From Paramarasmius palmivorus (taxonomy: Eukaryota; Basidiomycota; Agaricomycetes; Agaricales; Marasmiaceae), in NCBI GenBank assembly GCA_037176845.1, contig JAYKXP010000030.1, positions 310,001-374,000 of the forward strand: a DNA stretch of 64,000 bases, given 5' to 3'. Below the pieces are notes generated by a model, which searched no databases, was not told the origin of the DNA, and saw only the letters and a list, made by a program, of their open reading frames with translations. The position numbers and the translations under genes were made by a program. Positions 42,513 to 56,700 of this stretch are shown in pieces (the first letter of the stretch is position 1; every line of letters begins with the position of its first letter).

Positions 42513-45373
42513 ATGACGGGCAACAACAACGATTCTACATATGAACCTCCTCAACCACTACCTATTCGTCGTCTTCAAGAGTCTTTGATCAATCGGATTG
42601 CTGCAGGAGAAGTCTGCCAGACTTTTCTTTCTCATTACATTGCTATTGATTGCACCTGGGTAGATCATCCACAGACCTGCCTCAGCGCTCAAGGAGCTTC
42701 TAGAAAACTCTTTGGATGCAGGAGCGACAAGTATACGCGTAACGGTGAAGGAAGGGGGGTTGAAGCTGCTTCAAATACAAGATAATGGATGTGGGATAAG
42801 GGTGCGTCGGCCTGTTGCATTCCACGCCAGACGATGTTAACACGGCTATGTCAGAAAACAGACCTTCCTATACTTGCCGAACGTTTCACCACTTCCAAAT
42901 TGACGACTTTTTCTGACCTCTCACGTCTCACAACATATGGGTTTCGCGGAGAAGCCCTGGCATCGATGTCCCATGTTGCCCATTTGTCTGTCATAACGAA
43001 GACACGGTCAGAGACTTGCGCTTACAAGTGAGACCAGACACGTCTTCACGTTTCATTATTGATTTTGCTCAGAGCTCAGTATTCCGACGGCAAATTGGTC
43101 CCAATACAAGCTGGACACGCTGCAGAGCCAAAGCCCTGTGCTGGCAATGATGGCACAACCATTGTCGTGAGTAGATTATCGACCTTGGCAACTTGGCAAC
43201 GTCCAAAACTGACTTTGTGACCCCGGAATGAAGATCGAAGACTTGTTTTTTAATACACCTACACGACTCTCTGCTCTACGCAACACGTCTGAAGAATACT
43301 CCCGTATCCTCGACGTCATGACGAAATACGCGGTTCATAACTCCAAGGTGTCGTTCATGTGTAAAAAGGCATGTGTGGCTTGAAACCCCGCTCCTTTTTA
43401 TGACTAACTTAAGTGTAGGCAGGCTCTGGCACTCCAGACCTCAGTACTGTCTCCAATTCTCAGAAATCGCAAACTATACGTATGCTATATGGCCAGGCGG
43501 TGGAGAAAGAGCTCTTGCAAGCCACCGTAGCATCAGAGAACGCGAAGAAGGATGAGTCGTGGTCAGCGGAAGTCATGTTCACAAATGCCAACTACCAAGC
43601 GAAGAAGACTGTCTTTCTGTTATTTATCAATCGTAAGCGCATAGTCGAGCTAGTCTAGATCTGCTGTTATATTGGATGCTCATTCAAGCCTAGATCGACT
43701 CGTGGAATCAACGCGTATTAAACGTGCCCTTGAAGCCGTTTACAACGGTATTCTTCCCAAAGGAGCTTTCCCTTTCTTATATCTAAGGCAAACACTTCCT
43801 CAAGACAACATACTGATTACTAACATCTCTCGCTTTTCAGCCTCCGGGTTGACCCTCGTGCGGTCGATGTCAACGTTCATCCAACGAAAAGGGAGGTACA
43901 TTTCTTGAACGAAGAGGGAATAACGGAGCGGATATGCGACAAAGTCCAAGAAAAGCTCGCCGAAAAGAGCCAATCTCGTGCCTTTGAATATCAGGTGGGA
44001 TATTGCTATAATTCTGCCTTAGTCATTCGAACCTACTTATTGCTTGTTCGCAGACGCTATCAGCCAATGGTCGTACTGAAGATGGTGGCAAAATTGACAA
44101 GAAACGAAAGGGCAAAGAACGCGAGATGGATGTGGAAGATGAAGGGCCTGCTGATCGTACGTCTGAGCGGTCATCCAATGACTGGTCAAAACTCACGTGG
44201 ACTCTAGCCGCGCCACGGAAAGTATACTCCCAGCATAAAGTTCGAACATCTCTGCAGGACCGTACATTGGACTCGATGTTCCCGGTGGTCAACCCCAGTC
44301 ATGTCCAGAGCAATTCCGATAACACGAGTGGCAGGAAGATAAAACCAGGTGGCGAGACTCCTACTACACAGCAGTCGAGGTATCGGGATGTGAAAGAGAC
44401 GGATTGTAACTTGACCTCGGTTTATAATCTTCGAAAAACAATAACCAAGCAGAAGCATAAAGGCGAGATTTCGTGCTTCTGTACTACAGACGAACGGCCC
44501 CTAACGCCTTTCACTAGGCCTTTCAGAGATACTGGAGAAGCACACCTTTGTGGGCATTGCCGACTTGGACAGATGTCTTTCTTTGATTCAATATTCCACC
44601 AAACTCTATCTGGTCAATCATGGTGCTCTCGGGTGAGTCTCGGATACTCTATCGACTGCTGTCTCCACTGATATTATGGCCGTTATGCAGGGAAGAGGTG
44701 TTCTATCAACTAGGTCTACGTCAATTTGGCGACATGAGTCGGATGAAGTTGGATCCTCCGCCACCCGTACGAAAATTGATTGAGATTGCGGTTGAAGGCG
44801 AAGACCTGGATGGTCACACTCGACTGTCGAAGTCGCAAGTGGTTGATGTCAGTGTCCTTATTGTCCTTGGTGTCCAAAACTGAACGTGCCGTAACAGCGA
44901 ATCTATCGGATACTTTTTGACAGGAAAGAAATGTTATCTGAATATTTCTCGCTGGACATTTCCTCGGATGGAAATCTGACGAGCCTACCACTACTATTGA
45001 GAGACTATACCCCCAATCTAGATAAACTCCCCTCGTTCCTAATGCGACTGGGTCCACAGGTATGGCTCTAACACTTTCCACTCAAGTAATGCTCTAAGGC
45101 TCTCCGTAGGTCAACTGGACCTCTGAGATAGAGTGTTTTGAAACATTCCTCCGTGAGCTTGCTTACTTCTATGTACCTGGCCCACTAGCAGAGGAAAAGT
45201 CGGCCGATACTCAGGATGAAAGTGCCTCCGAGAAAGCTGAAAGATGGCAGATACAGCACGTACTATTTCCTGCGATGCGTCGCTACCTGGCCGCTCCCAA
45301 ATCTCTTCTTGACCACGACGTTGTCCAAGTCGCCGATCTCCCAGACTTATACAGAGTTTTTGAGAGATGTTGA
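42513..45373 (+). CDS. MLH1: DNA mismatch repair protein MLH1
   Basis: This is the MutL homologue that pairs with Pms1 and other partners in nuclear mismatch repair and meiotic crossing over. The GHKL ATPase motifs are all present: [44 protein letters not shown] and [15 protein letters not shown]. Then come [13 protein letters not shown] and [14 protein letters not shown] long variable linker follows. The C-terminal dimerisation domain has [36 protein letters not shown] and RYLAAPKSL. The product ends [13 protein letters not shown]; the conserved FERC end contributes to the endonuclease site of the partner subunit in yeast. About a dozen introns (for example one inside AAGE/II and one just after QDNGCGIR) join in phase. 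It is convergent with the scaffold gene at 45575. Confidence 0.97.
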
Positions 45374-45574
45374 TGTCTATATGCCATTGCAAGAAATACT
45401 ATACTACATTACATGTAACGACTGCTATGCTTACTGTAAATCGACCATATGCGATATTCCGTAATAATACATCTATGATTGTGTCCAATGAAGAGTAGTG
45501 AAGGAATGCACTAGATGATAGCCAAGACAAAACAGAACGATGCGAGAGAACAAAGGGAAAAAGAAAGGGGATAA

Positions 45575-48500
45575 TCAACGCAAATGCGAACCATTTGGAG
45601 CACTTGAATAGATAGATGCAGAGTCAAAGTAGAAGGCATCCAGTTCCGAATCACTCTCTATAGAATAGGAATCGGAATCCTCGTCTGAAGATATAGCACC
45701 GACGTGAAACACGTCCACGAAGGGCGTTGGTGGCACGTCATTGACAGTATCGGTAGCTGTCGATTTCGCGAGGATGGCCGCCACTCGGGCTTCTAACCGT
45801 CTGTTGGGCATCGATATCGAGGCACTGATTTTTGTGTTGTCATCTTGGAAGAACGTGGTAAGATCATGAAGATTCTGTACAAGTCCACCTAAATCTTCTT
45901 CTAGAGGGCTATTGGAAGCAAGAGCCTCCACTTCTTCTGGTTCGAATTCTATCCGGGATGGTCGAGAAGGCATCGAACAGGTATCAAAAACACCCTCGAT
46001 GTTGGTGCGACATGTTTGTCGCATCTCGTCCGCCTTGACCACACACCAGCCCGATTCCTCTGGGACACCGAATACCGTTGCGCAGGAATCAACGTCCTTT
46101 GGTGCTGGGAGCATTTTGCTATGCATACTCATTCGAAGTACGTGCTTCGCAGCCAAACCACCGGACATCGTCATCTCTTCCTCAAGTACATCCAATGCTT
46201 GAGATGCCAAATCGGTCTCCAGCAGCCTTAAGAGAGGCATCAGCAACTCCGATCCTAATCGCTCCACGGGACTTCGGGTTTCACGTTGCTGGAAGAGTAC
46301 CTTTAGAATCTGCATGGCTTGGATGCGCAGCCAGCGTTCTCGATTGAGAACAAGTCCCATGAGAAGCGTGACAATCTCCGTCCAATAGTTAGCACCATAG
46401 TGCTCTCTGAGACTGGATACCGATTGTCGAAGGAAATCGTCTCGGGTCCTGAAGTGACCTTTCGCAAAGGAGGACATGATCTTGGAGATGCTTTGGCGGC
46501 CTTCGACTTTGGCGAGGTTACCGATATTCTCTGCAAATTGACGAAGCTCATCGTCTACTGAATTATCAGGCATCATCGCATGGAGACACCAAGGCAGCGA
46601 GAGTGTGTACAGGTCGCGAATTCGGGCATCGGTGGAATCAATGAGTCTGCTGTCTGTGTATGAGGAGAGTGTACGTAGTATCCTCAAGGTGGTGCCGGAG
46701 GTCTGAGCAGATCGTAGCCCAGGTAATAAGTCACGCTGCAGCGAACCGTTGCCTTTCCACTCGAGGGGTCGATGAGAGAGAAGAGCTTCGACTATGGCGG
46801 GATCGTCGAAGTCTACTCGTTCCAAAATGCTCTGAAGGAGGCTCAATACTTCAGCAAATTCTTGCTCGATCGTTGTTGACAATGATGCACACGTGCACCA
46901 GAATATCTGCGGTAACAATGCGATGTCGAATTCGGGCGATGCTACAATTGCATTCAAGGTCAAGATGATCTCCGTCGTAAATAGCTTGACACTGTCATCA
47001 GGAGCCGAGATTGTGTTGGAGAGCCGGCCTAGGAGTAAAGCCAGCTGAGGCATCTTTACTCGAGGAAGAAGTGCCCGGAAGATCTGAAGCGAGCGAAATG
47101 CGATCGAGCGTATGGAGCACGCTGTTCCCCATTCTAGTGCCAACGTTCCCCATCGTTCTCGGAGGGAAGGACAAAGAGGTTCTAGGAATGCGAGTACGCG
47201 AGAACATAACCATTTCATCTTCCCTTCTACCTCCACTCCTTTTTCCTCTTCTTTCCAGTACATCTCTTCTGCCTCGCGCTCCAAATCGGCCAGATCGTTT
47301 TTCAGCATCGAACGATTCGGATACTTTGCGCGGTCTGGGAGTTCGTCGTAACCCGGCGCCCATGAACGCAAGAGCAAGTATAGCATGCGCCTTGCACGCA
47401 GGCGAACATATGAAGTTCGATTATCCAGATGGGTGAAAAGGGAATGTAGTAAGACGGGCAACTGATCAACGAGCTCCCATTGGCGCTGTAGTGTGACTTC
47501 CGCTAAGAACAGCCATGCAAATTGCGCGGAACCGAGCGGCAGTCGCGGTCTTCCATCAACAAACAAAGCATCTAGATCAGACCATAGTTCCATGTCACGA
47601 GCATCAGGGAAGGTGAGCTTATGCTCGATCGTGGGTAACATGCGAACAGGCTCAATCACCGAGCACACTTCCTGAAATATCTCCCGTCCAGTAGCGGCCT
47701 GGCAGATACATGCCACGATATTAGCCGCACTGTCAATAAAGACAGTGCTTCCAACTTTATGGGATTGCTCAAGTAGGAAGCGCACAGTGGCGTGCCCATT
47801 TGATTGATTCGGGGGCTCTACTAGCCTAGTCCAAAGCACGAGGATCTGCTCCGGATGACTCTGGCTATATCGCAACGTCAAAGCCATCAAGTGATACAAT
47901 GCTAGATGTCCTTGCTCCAATAGATGAGTCCTATCCTCTGTCATGAGCTGAATATTTGAGATCCAGAACTCAAGGCTTTGAAGGAGCAGTACTGTCACCA
48001 TATTGGATAATGACGTCGCAGGGAAGGCAGGTAGCCAAGCAGCTAACAGTGCCAATATCGCAGCACCTTGATCTGGATGTTCTCCGGCCAAAAAGTCAGC
48101 TAACTGACGATGAGAATGTACGAATGTTCCGGCGGCAGAGCTCCCAATTGTAGCTTCGAATTGCGACATGGTAAGCAACCCACCATACTGATGATGGACG
48201 GCTTCGAGCATATCAAAGGCTTCGCGACGGGTTTTCGACTGGGGATGACATAAGTTGGACAATGCTAGACAGATAATCTGGGCGAAGGTGAAACCGTGTC
48301 CTTCCGAAGAGCATACAATATCGGATATAACTTCGAAGAAACGTTCGTGATTTGTGTCCGCCTGGTCGGTGTTTACAATGGCCCTGCGTAATGCTTCGTC
48401 CAATAGTGCCTTGTCCGAGCTGTTGACCGATAGTACTGCTCTTAATGCTCGTCTAAAGAAGATATCATAAGTCAAATACAAGTGAAGTATATTTCATCAC

Positions 48501-51500
48501 CGACTTACTTCCCACGGTCTTGGGTGGGCAGGTGCGCGGAGGTTAAAATCGCGCTCAACCGTTCGAGGAGGTTCGAGGAAGTCAGAGGCTTCAAGTGATC
48601 TGGGCTGTGATGATTCGTAGGTGATCCCGACGAGACGCCAGGTGGAGCAAAAGCTTTGTGCTGTGAAAACAGAGGTTAAGACTTGGGCAAACAGGATATT
48701 CGTGTTCAAGAGAAAACGTACACAGAGCGTAGACATTGCGCCGACCGCCGCGTAAGACAAGAGAAGAGTCTCTTCTCTGAAGTGTTCCAACGCATCGTTG
48801 ACCCCATTGGGTGGTGCTTCAGCAAGAACAGCCTTCTCCATGTAGTTGAGACGCTGCTTGATACTTTCGGACTGAGGTCCGAACTGACACCATTCTTCGC
48901 ATAACCTGTATAGAGTGAGGTGCATATTGGGTGGAATGAAGCGATCAGAGTCCTTCAAAGTCGCCAAACCGTCGAACAGACGTTCGACAGTTCCACAGAA
49001 ATATCTGCGTAGTCGTTGAAGTGTGTGGTTGTCCCTCATTTCAAGCGTAGTGAGGAAAGACTGAGTATTCCGGACAAATTTCAGCACATTGGCTAACGCA
49101 GCTTGACGCCCTGCTGAGCGCTGATGTTGTAGATTCACCGCTGTGAGGTAGTAAATCCTCGCAACTGCCGAATGCAGTCGTTCTTGTCGGCGAAGCCGTT
49201 CCCCTGCAATGTTGTTCATTTTGCCTTGGGGATCGGTATATATCGGACGTGCTGCCAATAGACTGAGGTTTTGTTCCACTGCCGCAGAAACACCGGTCTT
49301 CGTTCGGGGATCGTCGTAGAACTGACGGCCAGCAAGAAGGCTCAGATCTTCCAAGAGTTGAGGGTAAGCGTCCACCGGAAACGAACTGATGCAAAGTACT
49401 GCTGCATCTCTGAAAGGGGTGTATTCGGAGTCGAGGAAAGGGGTAAGGTATCTGAAAAGACCTCGAGAAGTGGAAAGCCGTTCGCGTTCGAAACTCGCAT
49501 CCGATGATGGCGCCCGAGAGTGGTCACGACCAATTTGAGTCAAAGCGGGCCGTGAGGACTCTGGTAGCGTGGCGGTGGCACATAATATCTTGACCCACAT
49601 GTGCCACTGGTCAATCAAAGTGTGGTTATCCTGAACCAATCGTGACCCGTTTTTTTCATATCCCACTTGCGATCGACCTACAGGAAGCCTGCTACTGAGT
49701 CCAGCCAAGTGTGAGATGGTGGGGTGATACCGAGATGCGGATGCCATTAGCGAGTCCCTAAACAGGGCGAGATTCGGAGCCGGGTAGTGCATGCACGCTT
49801 GCATGAAGGCAGGAAAAACGTGCCTCCACAGCTTGCGGTCCTTTTCGCTTGAGCTGTCGGCAATTCGGAGGGCATTATCGATGCGTTTGGACTGCTTCCA
49901 CTGATCTAGCCGCATAATCTCTGGTTTATCCAACAACTCCTCAAATCCTTCCAGATATGATGTGTTTGCCCCGCCTCTATGAAACTCCTCCACAAAGAAC
50001 ATGAAGGTTGTAGGTAGCTCCGATGGACTGTGTGGCTCTGGAGAAATGTGTTCCATCAACAGCCCGAGGATTCGAAGAATCTTGACTCCAGCCATATGGA
50101 TACTCCGAGTTTCATGAGACATGAGAAACAGTGCACCTGCCTCAATCTCTTGACATCGTTGACTTAGCGCATCTTCCTGTTCCATTATCTCCTCAACGGG
50201 CAGCTTCAGCAAGGCCCTGACCCAACCGTCTACTGCAGTAACCCATAAGTCAAGCAACTGGCGAGACTCGAATACCAGCTTTGTACCGGTTCCCTCTGTC
50301 GATATCCTCTGGGGACTAAAGAGGAAATAGGTGATTCGAGAAACCGCGAGCAACGAGTGGGTGGCGTCCGATAAAAATCTCTTGATCGCCTCTCTTGCAA
50401 CCTCTCCTACAGCGGGCTCTACGTGAACCACGCCTCTCAAGAGCATGTCAATGGCATCTCCAACAGGAAGAGACTCGTGGAGAAGCCTTGGCCATGCTTT
50501 AAAGCAGGTCTGTAGCATCATAATCTGATGCGCCAAATTTGAGTGGTACGCCACACTGACTCCGTCGGGGTGCTTTCGGATGATGTAGTTGTGGGCCTCT
50601 TCAAACGAGAGGTTCATCCTGGTTGTTGACCACTGTTCATCAAAGACAGACATGTAGCCGACACTGGCATCACAAAAGTTTGCTATGATGGCCAATACGG
50701 ACCCCATACGTTCGTACGATTCCTGTATGATGGATTTGGAGAGAAGTGATGGAGGGACAAAGTCGGAGGAAGAGGGATAATCCTCTGCAGAAGGCATCGA
50801 AAAGAAGTCGGAGCTAGATGGCCAGGTAGGTGTGGGAGATTCGCGTTCAAGCCCATGCAACGAGAGCAGGAACGCTTGGACGGCTATTGCAGCTCGATCG
50901 GGTACAAAAGCACTGGAAACGTTGCCATTCGATTGATGGTATGAATTTATAGCAGACTCCTGCATCAGCTCGAGGCAGAGATCACGTCCATACTCAAAGT
51001 GACGAGAGAGGATGAAATGGGTGATTAGGACAAACGGTTCGAGGTGATCTTCAAGAGGAAGTGACTTGCTTGAGCGAGTGGGAAAGATGTGCTTGAGCAA
51101 CCCGTCAAGCTTTGTTGCGGTCGTCGAAGCCGTTTCTGGACAACGATATAGATAAGTCCATACGAGGCGCATCAAACCATTCATGATAGCGGGTCGTTGT
51201 GGATGCGATTTTTCCTTTCGGGTTGCATCGTCAGTACGAGGATAGATTTGGGAAGGTGAGTGTCCCATACCTTGAGCCTTGGCACCAAACTATCAAAACA
51301 ACTTATCCAATGCTTCCGAAAGTAGGTTTCTGGCGCGACACACAGACTCGTTATGGCAAGCGGAAACGCGACGTTCCAATACCGAGGCTTAGAAGCCATC
51401 TCTCTTGCTTTTGGATAGATCACCTCAATTGCTTTGGCCCACATCGGGTTATTGATCTCGGCTTGAGCAGTCTGACATTGATCGTCAGTCGTAAATATTC

Positions 51501-53454
51501 TGCTCCACGACACAAACGCTAAACTATACCTTGCCAATTGGATGTAGAATGTGAACGAGGGTTTCAGCAAATGCTGATTTTAGTCGATTCCCGTGTGCAT
51601 GTGCAAAAGACTTCGATAGTTGCTCCATGAATTCGGCACCTTCTTCAAAAGCCTCCGGTGGCCACACCTAAAAAATATACCATTAGGATAATGATTGTGC
51701 AGTATTGTTCTTGAACGTACCTTTATTTGAATATGCTTAAGTCCCAATACTAGATTCTCGTACTTCATATCCTGATCTTTGGGAACTTGTCCATGCGCGA
51801 CTGGATTAAGTTCGGCCAAAAAGCGATCTGTCACGCTAACGAATCTGCGGGAGAGGTCAGAATGATTAACGTCGAGGGACAGTTGTTTTTTTTTTTTTTT
51901 ACCGGATATTAGCCAAATGCCCTAGTAACGCTGCTGACAGCTCCGAATTGGTACGGTGGTTCTTGCTTTGTAACAATAGTTTCAAATCAGGTTTTCGGAA
52001 TTGGTCAAACGTTGTCCTCTCCAAAGTATAACCCATGTTTTCTCCAATGGCGTCCTTCCCCAGTGTCTGTACAACAGCAATGAGAGCCCTGCACATGATA
52101 TAGATCGCAGCAAGACTCTTTCTCTCGTTCAAGAGGCCAGGAACATCGTGTGTTCGCACAACACGCGAGCCATTCACATGTATGGACGTCGATGGGTTGT
52201 TTGAGCTCGCGTTGCCAGAGTTGGAGGAAACGATGTGCGAGGGGCTGGATTGAGACATGTGAAAGCGGATATACTCCGACCCAACATTTTCTAGCTGAGA
52301 GCGTCTCCATCGCATGACCGAATCTAAGACCGGCTTTGCATGCTTGTGCGCGATCTGGCCCAGAGACTTGAGGATCTCATCAAACTGAGGGTCTATAGCT
52401 GGACCCATATATTCAGCGAGCGGCGGATCTTGTTCCTTATAAAGATATCAGATCTCAGTGATGCCCAAAAAAGAGGACGCGGCATACCAATGCTTGTCTA
52501 AGAAATGTATCCATCTTGGCCTCAGCAGATGAGGCAAATCTCATAAAGACAGCATGTAGTGCAAAGTCAGATGGTGTCTTCGGGTTAGGTTCTACCTTGT
52601 CCTCGTCGACGTCCGGTAACGTATGGGTATCGCCAGCAAGCACATCTCCAAAACTATTCGGAACACGAGGCACAGGTGGTGGTGATGATGATGAAAACGG
52701 GAGGCCATGACCATCACTACCACCGTCCGAGATGTGAAATATGGATCCAGATTGGGAATGGAAGGATTTGGCTTGAGAATGAGCTTTCTTGAACGTAGCG
52801 CCTCTGAACCGCCCGTCAGATGGCGTTGATGGCCGTCCATTCGGTGGACTGGTTGCTAGAGCACCACGCGGGGTCATAGCCTGTGGTGTTGCGTTATTCA
52901 AGGAAGAAGTCGACCTATTAAAGTGATTCTTCAAGATGTGATCTGGTTGGGGAAGTGGAGGCGGTTCAGAGGTCTTGCCGCTTTTGAATGCGTTTCGGAT
53001 GGAGGCAAAGGATGTCTTCTTTGAAAAACCGGTAGAAGTAGAAGGTGTTGAATGAATGGAAGTGGCGAATGAGGTTTGCGACCTATTAGGATAGGCAAAA
53101 CGGGCAGAGCTGGAGCCAGTCGACTCCACTGAGGTTACGGAATCCCCTCGACTATGTGAACTAAAATAGCTTCTTTCACCGCGCTCTGGGGCAGCAACTG
53201 GAGTCATGAGCGTAGGGGAATCTTCTGAAGGCCCAAAGCCCAGCCCCGCACTGAATGCACTAGCCTGTCCAAAGCCCCCTCCTCCTGAACCGAATCCAAA
53301 GGCATTGCCTGACCGACCAAACGGGGTCGTATTGGAACCTCCAAAGTCATCCTCTTCAAGGTCTAAATGAAGGGGCAAAAATAAGTGTTTCAGCTCATTC
53401 TGGCAAGAATTTTGAGCGCCAACCTGGGATGGTGATTTGAATGCTGTCGGACAT
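45575..53454 (-). CDS. Furry/Mor2/Tao3 cell morphogenesis scaffold
   Basis: This very large protein (over 2,300 residues) is the HEAT/armadillo-type scaffold of the MOR/RAM network (Mor2 in fission yeast, Tao3/Pag1 in budding yeast). It works with an NDR kinase in polarised growth and cell separation. The start at 53454 encodes MSDSIQITIPDLEEDDFGG, the last three codons shared across an intron. Exon 2 (52455-53378) is a low-complexity Ser/Gly-rich region. Conserved parts begin at PPLAEYMGPAIDPQFDEILK and continue through long helical blocks, for example NPMWAKAIEVIYPKAREMA, PWEVSRRALRAVLSVNSSDK and EHYGANYWTEIVTLLMGLVL. The C terminus is acidic (SSDEDSDSYSIESDSELDAF). Introns lie near 53379-53440, 52445-52498, 51840-51900, 51670-51720, 51530-51600, 51230-51290 and 48434-48484. 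It shares a 285-bp promoter region with RPN1. Confidence 0.9.
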
Positions 53455-53739
53455 CGTTTGAAAGTCGACTCGTAGGACCGTCAAGGAGAAGGTACAAGCT
53501 AAAGAGCCTGACGCTAGAAAGCGGTAGTTCCCCCGATACGGGACCGCAAGACTAGCCCTGGGGATGTCCTTACACGGTTCGTTTCAAGGGAATAGTTGTA
53601 GTAGTAAGACTTGGTAACCGAATGGAATTTCGGTCAGCTTTGTTTGTTATCGTCGTCCGGGACAAACACTCTGGGCGACGCGCGTCGCGTTCTGGCGTCA
53701 ACTTTACCTTTTCCTGTTTCCCAATTCCCTTCATTTACA
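53455..53739. promoter_or_regulatory. Bidirectional promoter, scaffold gene and RPN1
   Basis: Only 285 bases separate the start codons of two divergent housekeeping genes, so both promoters must lie here or overlap the leaders. No clear TATA box was seen on either strand. The call is based on position alone. Confidence 0.5.
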
Positions 53740-56700
53740 ATGCCCCAGCCCACAGAATTCGCTATCCAAGTCACCTCAGAAGATCCCAAGAAGAAGAAGG
53801 AAAAAGAGTCGGATAAGGAAGAGGGATCGTCCAAGGCTTTGAAGGATGGAAAGAATGATGGCAAGGACGAGAAGGGCAAGGAAACCGAGGGCGAAGAGCT
53901 GGTATAGTGATTCGCGTGCTCTTTCTCAGTATCCTCTGAATAATTCTTTCTAGTCCGAAGAAGATCTCCAACTCCGTTCAGAGCTCGAAATGCTCGTTGA
54001 GAGATTAAAAGTAATGCAGCCGACACTATACGACCTTGATCGAACCGTTAATCTCGTTTATTTTCACTCTAGGAATCAAACACGGAACTCTATAGACCAG
54101 CTTTGGAAACCCTTAGAACCCTCATAAGAACGTCCACGTCTTCCATGACTTCCGTACCCAAACCACTCAAGTTCCTCCGACCACATTATCCTGATTTACA
54201 AGGACTTTATGAGACCTGGCCAGCATCTGAAGACAAGGTAAATTCATTCTTGATCGATCTTTTATGTTCCTAACAACTTGCCGCAGAGCCTGTTCGCCGA
54301 TATCCTCTCTGTCCTCGCCATGACTTACTCTGATACGGAGCCCCGAGGCACCCTCCGTTATCGACTTCTGGCTTCTTCCATGCGACCTTCAGACTCTCCC
54401 CTCGCCGACCCAGGTAACTGGGGTCATGAATACGTCCGTCACCTGGCTGCTGAGCTTGGAGAAGAGTTCGAGTACCGCGAGGAACACGAAGACGAGGATA
54501 CGTCGACTAACGAGAACGGGGAGTCTAAAGCACCCAAGCTACCCGGAACAATCGAGGATCTTCGTTCACTGGCAAAACAATGCTCAGTGTTCTTACTTTC
54601 GCATAATGCGGAACCAGATGCAGTCGATCTATTACAGGAACTTGAAATCATTGACGAGATCGTTCCATTACTCGACCCCAATACTTTCGACCGTGTATGC
54701 CAGTACATGTCAAGGTGATTGTTTCCTTTTTGTTCATTATATTCCAATGTCTGATCAGTTTCTTCAGATGCGTGAGCTTCCTTCCACCCCCCGACGACAT
54801 TGCTTTCCTGCAAACGACATACAAAATATATATGAAGTTCCAAAAATTCCCGGAGGCTATTTGCACCGCCATTCGTCTCAATGATAGGACACTTGTACGA
54901 GAAGTATTTACCGCCGCTGGCAACCCGTACGGCCTGGTCGTTATTATCGAGTGTTCACGCTCACTGACGCGTTTTATCACAGGGTCATGAAACGTCAGTT
55001 GGCTTTCATTATTGCTCGTGCCCAAATTCCTATAGAATGGGTGAAGGCAAGCCCGGAGGAGAACCCGGATGGCGACGAGGAGGAACTACCCGAGGACCTT
55101 GTTGAGTGCCTCAGCAACACCAGGCTGAGCACGTCGTTCCGCGAGTTTGGCAAAGAGATGGGTGTAGCTGATCCAAAGAGCCTCGAGGATGTGTATAAAA
55201 CACATCTCGAGAACACAAGTATGTCTTACTTGTATGATACCGTTCTGGTTGTTGACCCCAATTTCAAGGGCCTGGAGGTTCGACCGTTGACTCTGCACGA
55301 GGTAATCTTGCCTCCACATTCGTCAATGCGTTTGTCAACGCTGGGTTCGGCAATGATAAGTTGATGGTAGAGGCTGAGGAGGGTAACAGCTGGATATACA
55401 AGAACAAGGACCATGGTGGGTTTTGTGGTCAAGTAAAGTCTATATAGTCTCACCTCCGATTTAGGTATGCTGAGTGCTGCCGCTTCTCTTGGACTCAGTC
55501 TTCTCTGGGATAGCGAAATGGGCCTGACTCACATTGACAAGTATACGTACTCGGCCGAGGAATACATCAAGGTACCCATTCTTGACGTGTCCTAAGCCGC
55601 TTTCCTAATAACTTCATACATAGGCCGGCTGTTACCTCGCAATTGGTATCGTCAACTCCTCCATCCGGAGCGAAACCGACGCCGCTCTTGCACTGCTCAG
55701 CGAGCACGTCGAGAACAAGTCCGTTCCTTTGAAGACTAGCGCAATTATGGGCCTCGGAATGGCGTACGCAGGCTCACAGCGAGAAGAAGTTCTTGCCCTT
55801 CTGCTACCGTTTGTTGCCGACGATGCTGCGTCGATGGAGATCGTCGGTTTGGCTGCTCTGGCACTTGGCTTCGTGTTCGTCGGTTCGGAGAATGGAGATG
55901 TTACTGGTACCATCTTGCAGGCTCTGATGGAACGAGCTGAGAGGGAAGACAAGGAGCTCGAAGAGAAATGGGCAAGGTTCTTGGCGTTGGGTTTGGGTCT
56001 ACTGTACCTCGGTATGAATGTGTTGTTGGCAGTGCTTTTCCATTTGACATCTGACATTTCTCGTCCAGGTCAACAAGACGCATCAGACGCTACTATAGAG
56101 ACTCTCAAGGCGATTGAGCACCCACTCTCGAAAACGGCGCAGGTCCTCGTCGAGGCATGTGCATTTGCAGGCACGACCAACGTATTGAAGGTGCAGAAAA
56201 TGCTCCATGAATGTGACGAGCACATTGTACCACCCAAAGAAAAGGAGGAGGATAAGGACAAGAAGGACGAGAAGAAAGACGAAAATAAAGATGAGAAGAA
56301 GGAAGGCGAGGAAGAGAAGACTGAACCCAAGAAAGTTGATGATACTTTCCAAGCATTTGCCGTCATAGCTATTGCGCTGATCTCTATGGGTGAAGAGATT
56401 GGCTCGCAAATGTCGTTAAGACAATTCAACCACTTGGTAAGCAACTATCTTCCAAAGTAGCTAATCTTCTAACATTCGTCACAGATGCACTATGGTGAAC
56501 CCGTGATACGTAAAGCTGTTCCTCTCGCTATCGGTCTCGTTAGCGCCTCCAATCCTCAACTTCCCATCCTCGACACCTTATCCAAATATAGCCACGATAA
56601 TGACCTCGGCGTCGCCATCAACGCCATCTTTGCGATGGGTCTTGTTGGTGCCGGCTCTAACAATGCTCGGTTAGCCCAAATGCTCCGGCAACTTGCTGGA

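Noticed and set aside
51882..51902. Long T run near an exon edge of the scaffold gene
   Set aside because: On the coding strand it is gtaaaa... directly after a donor site, so it is an intronic A run and not a terminator or transposon tail.
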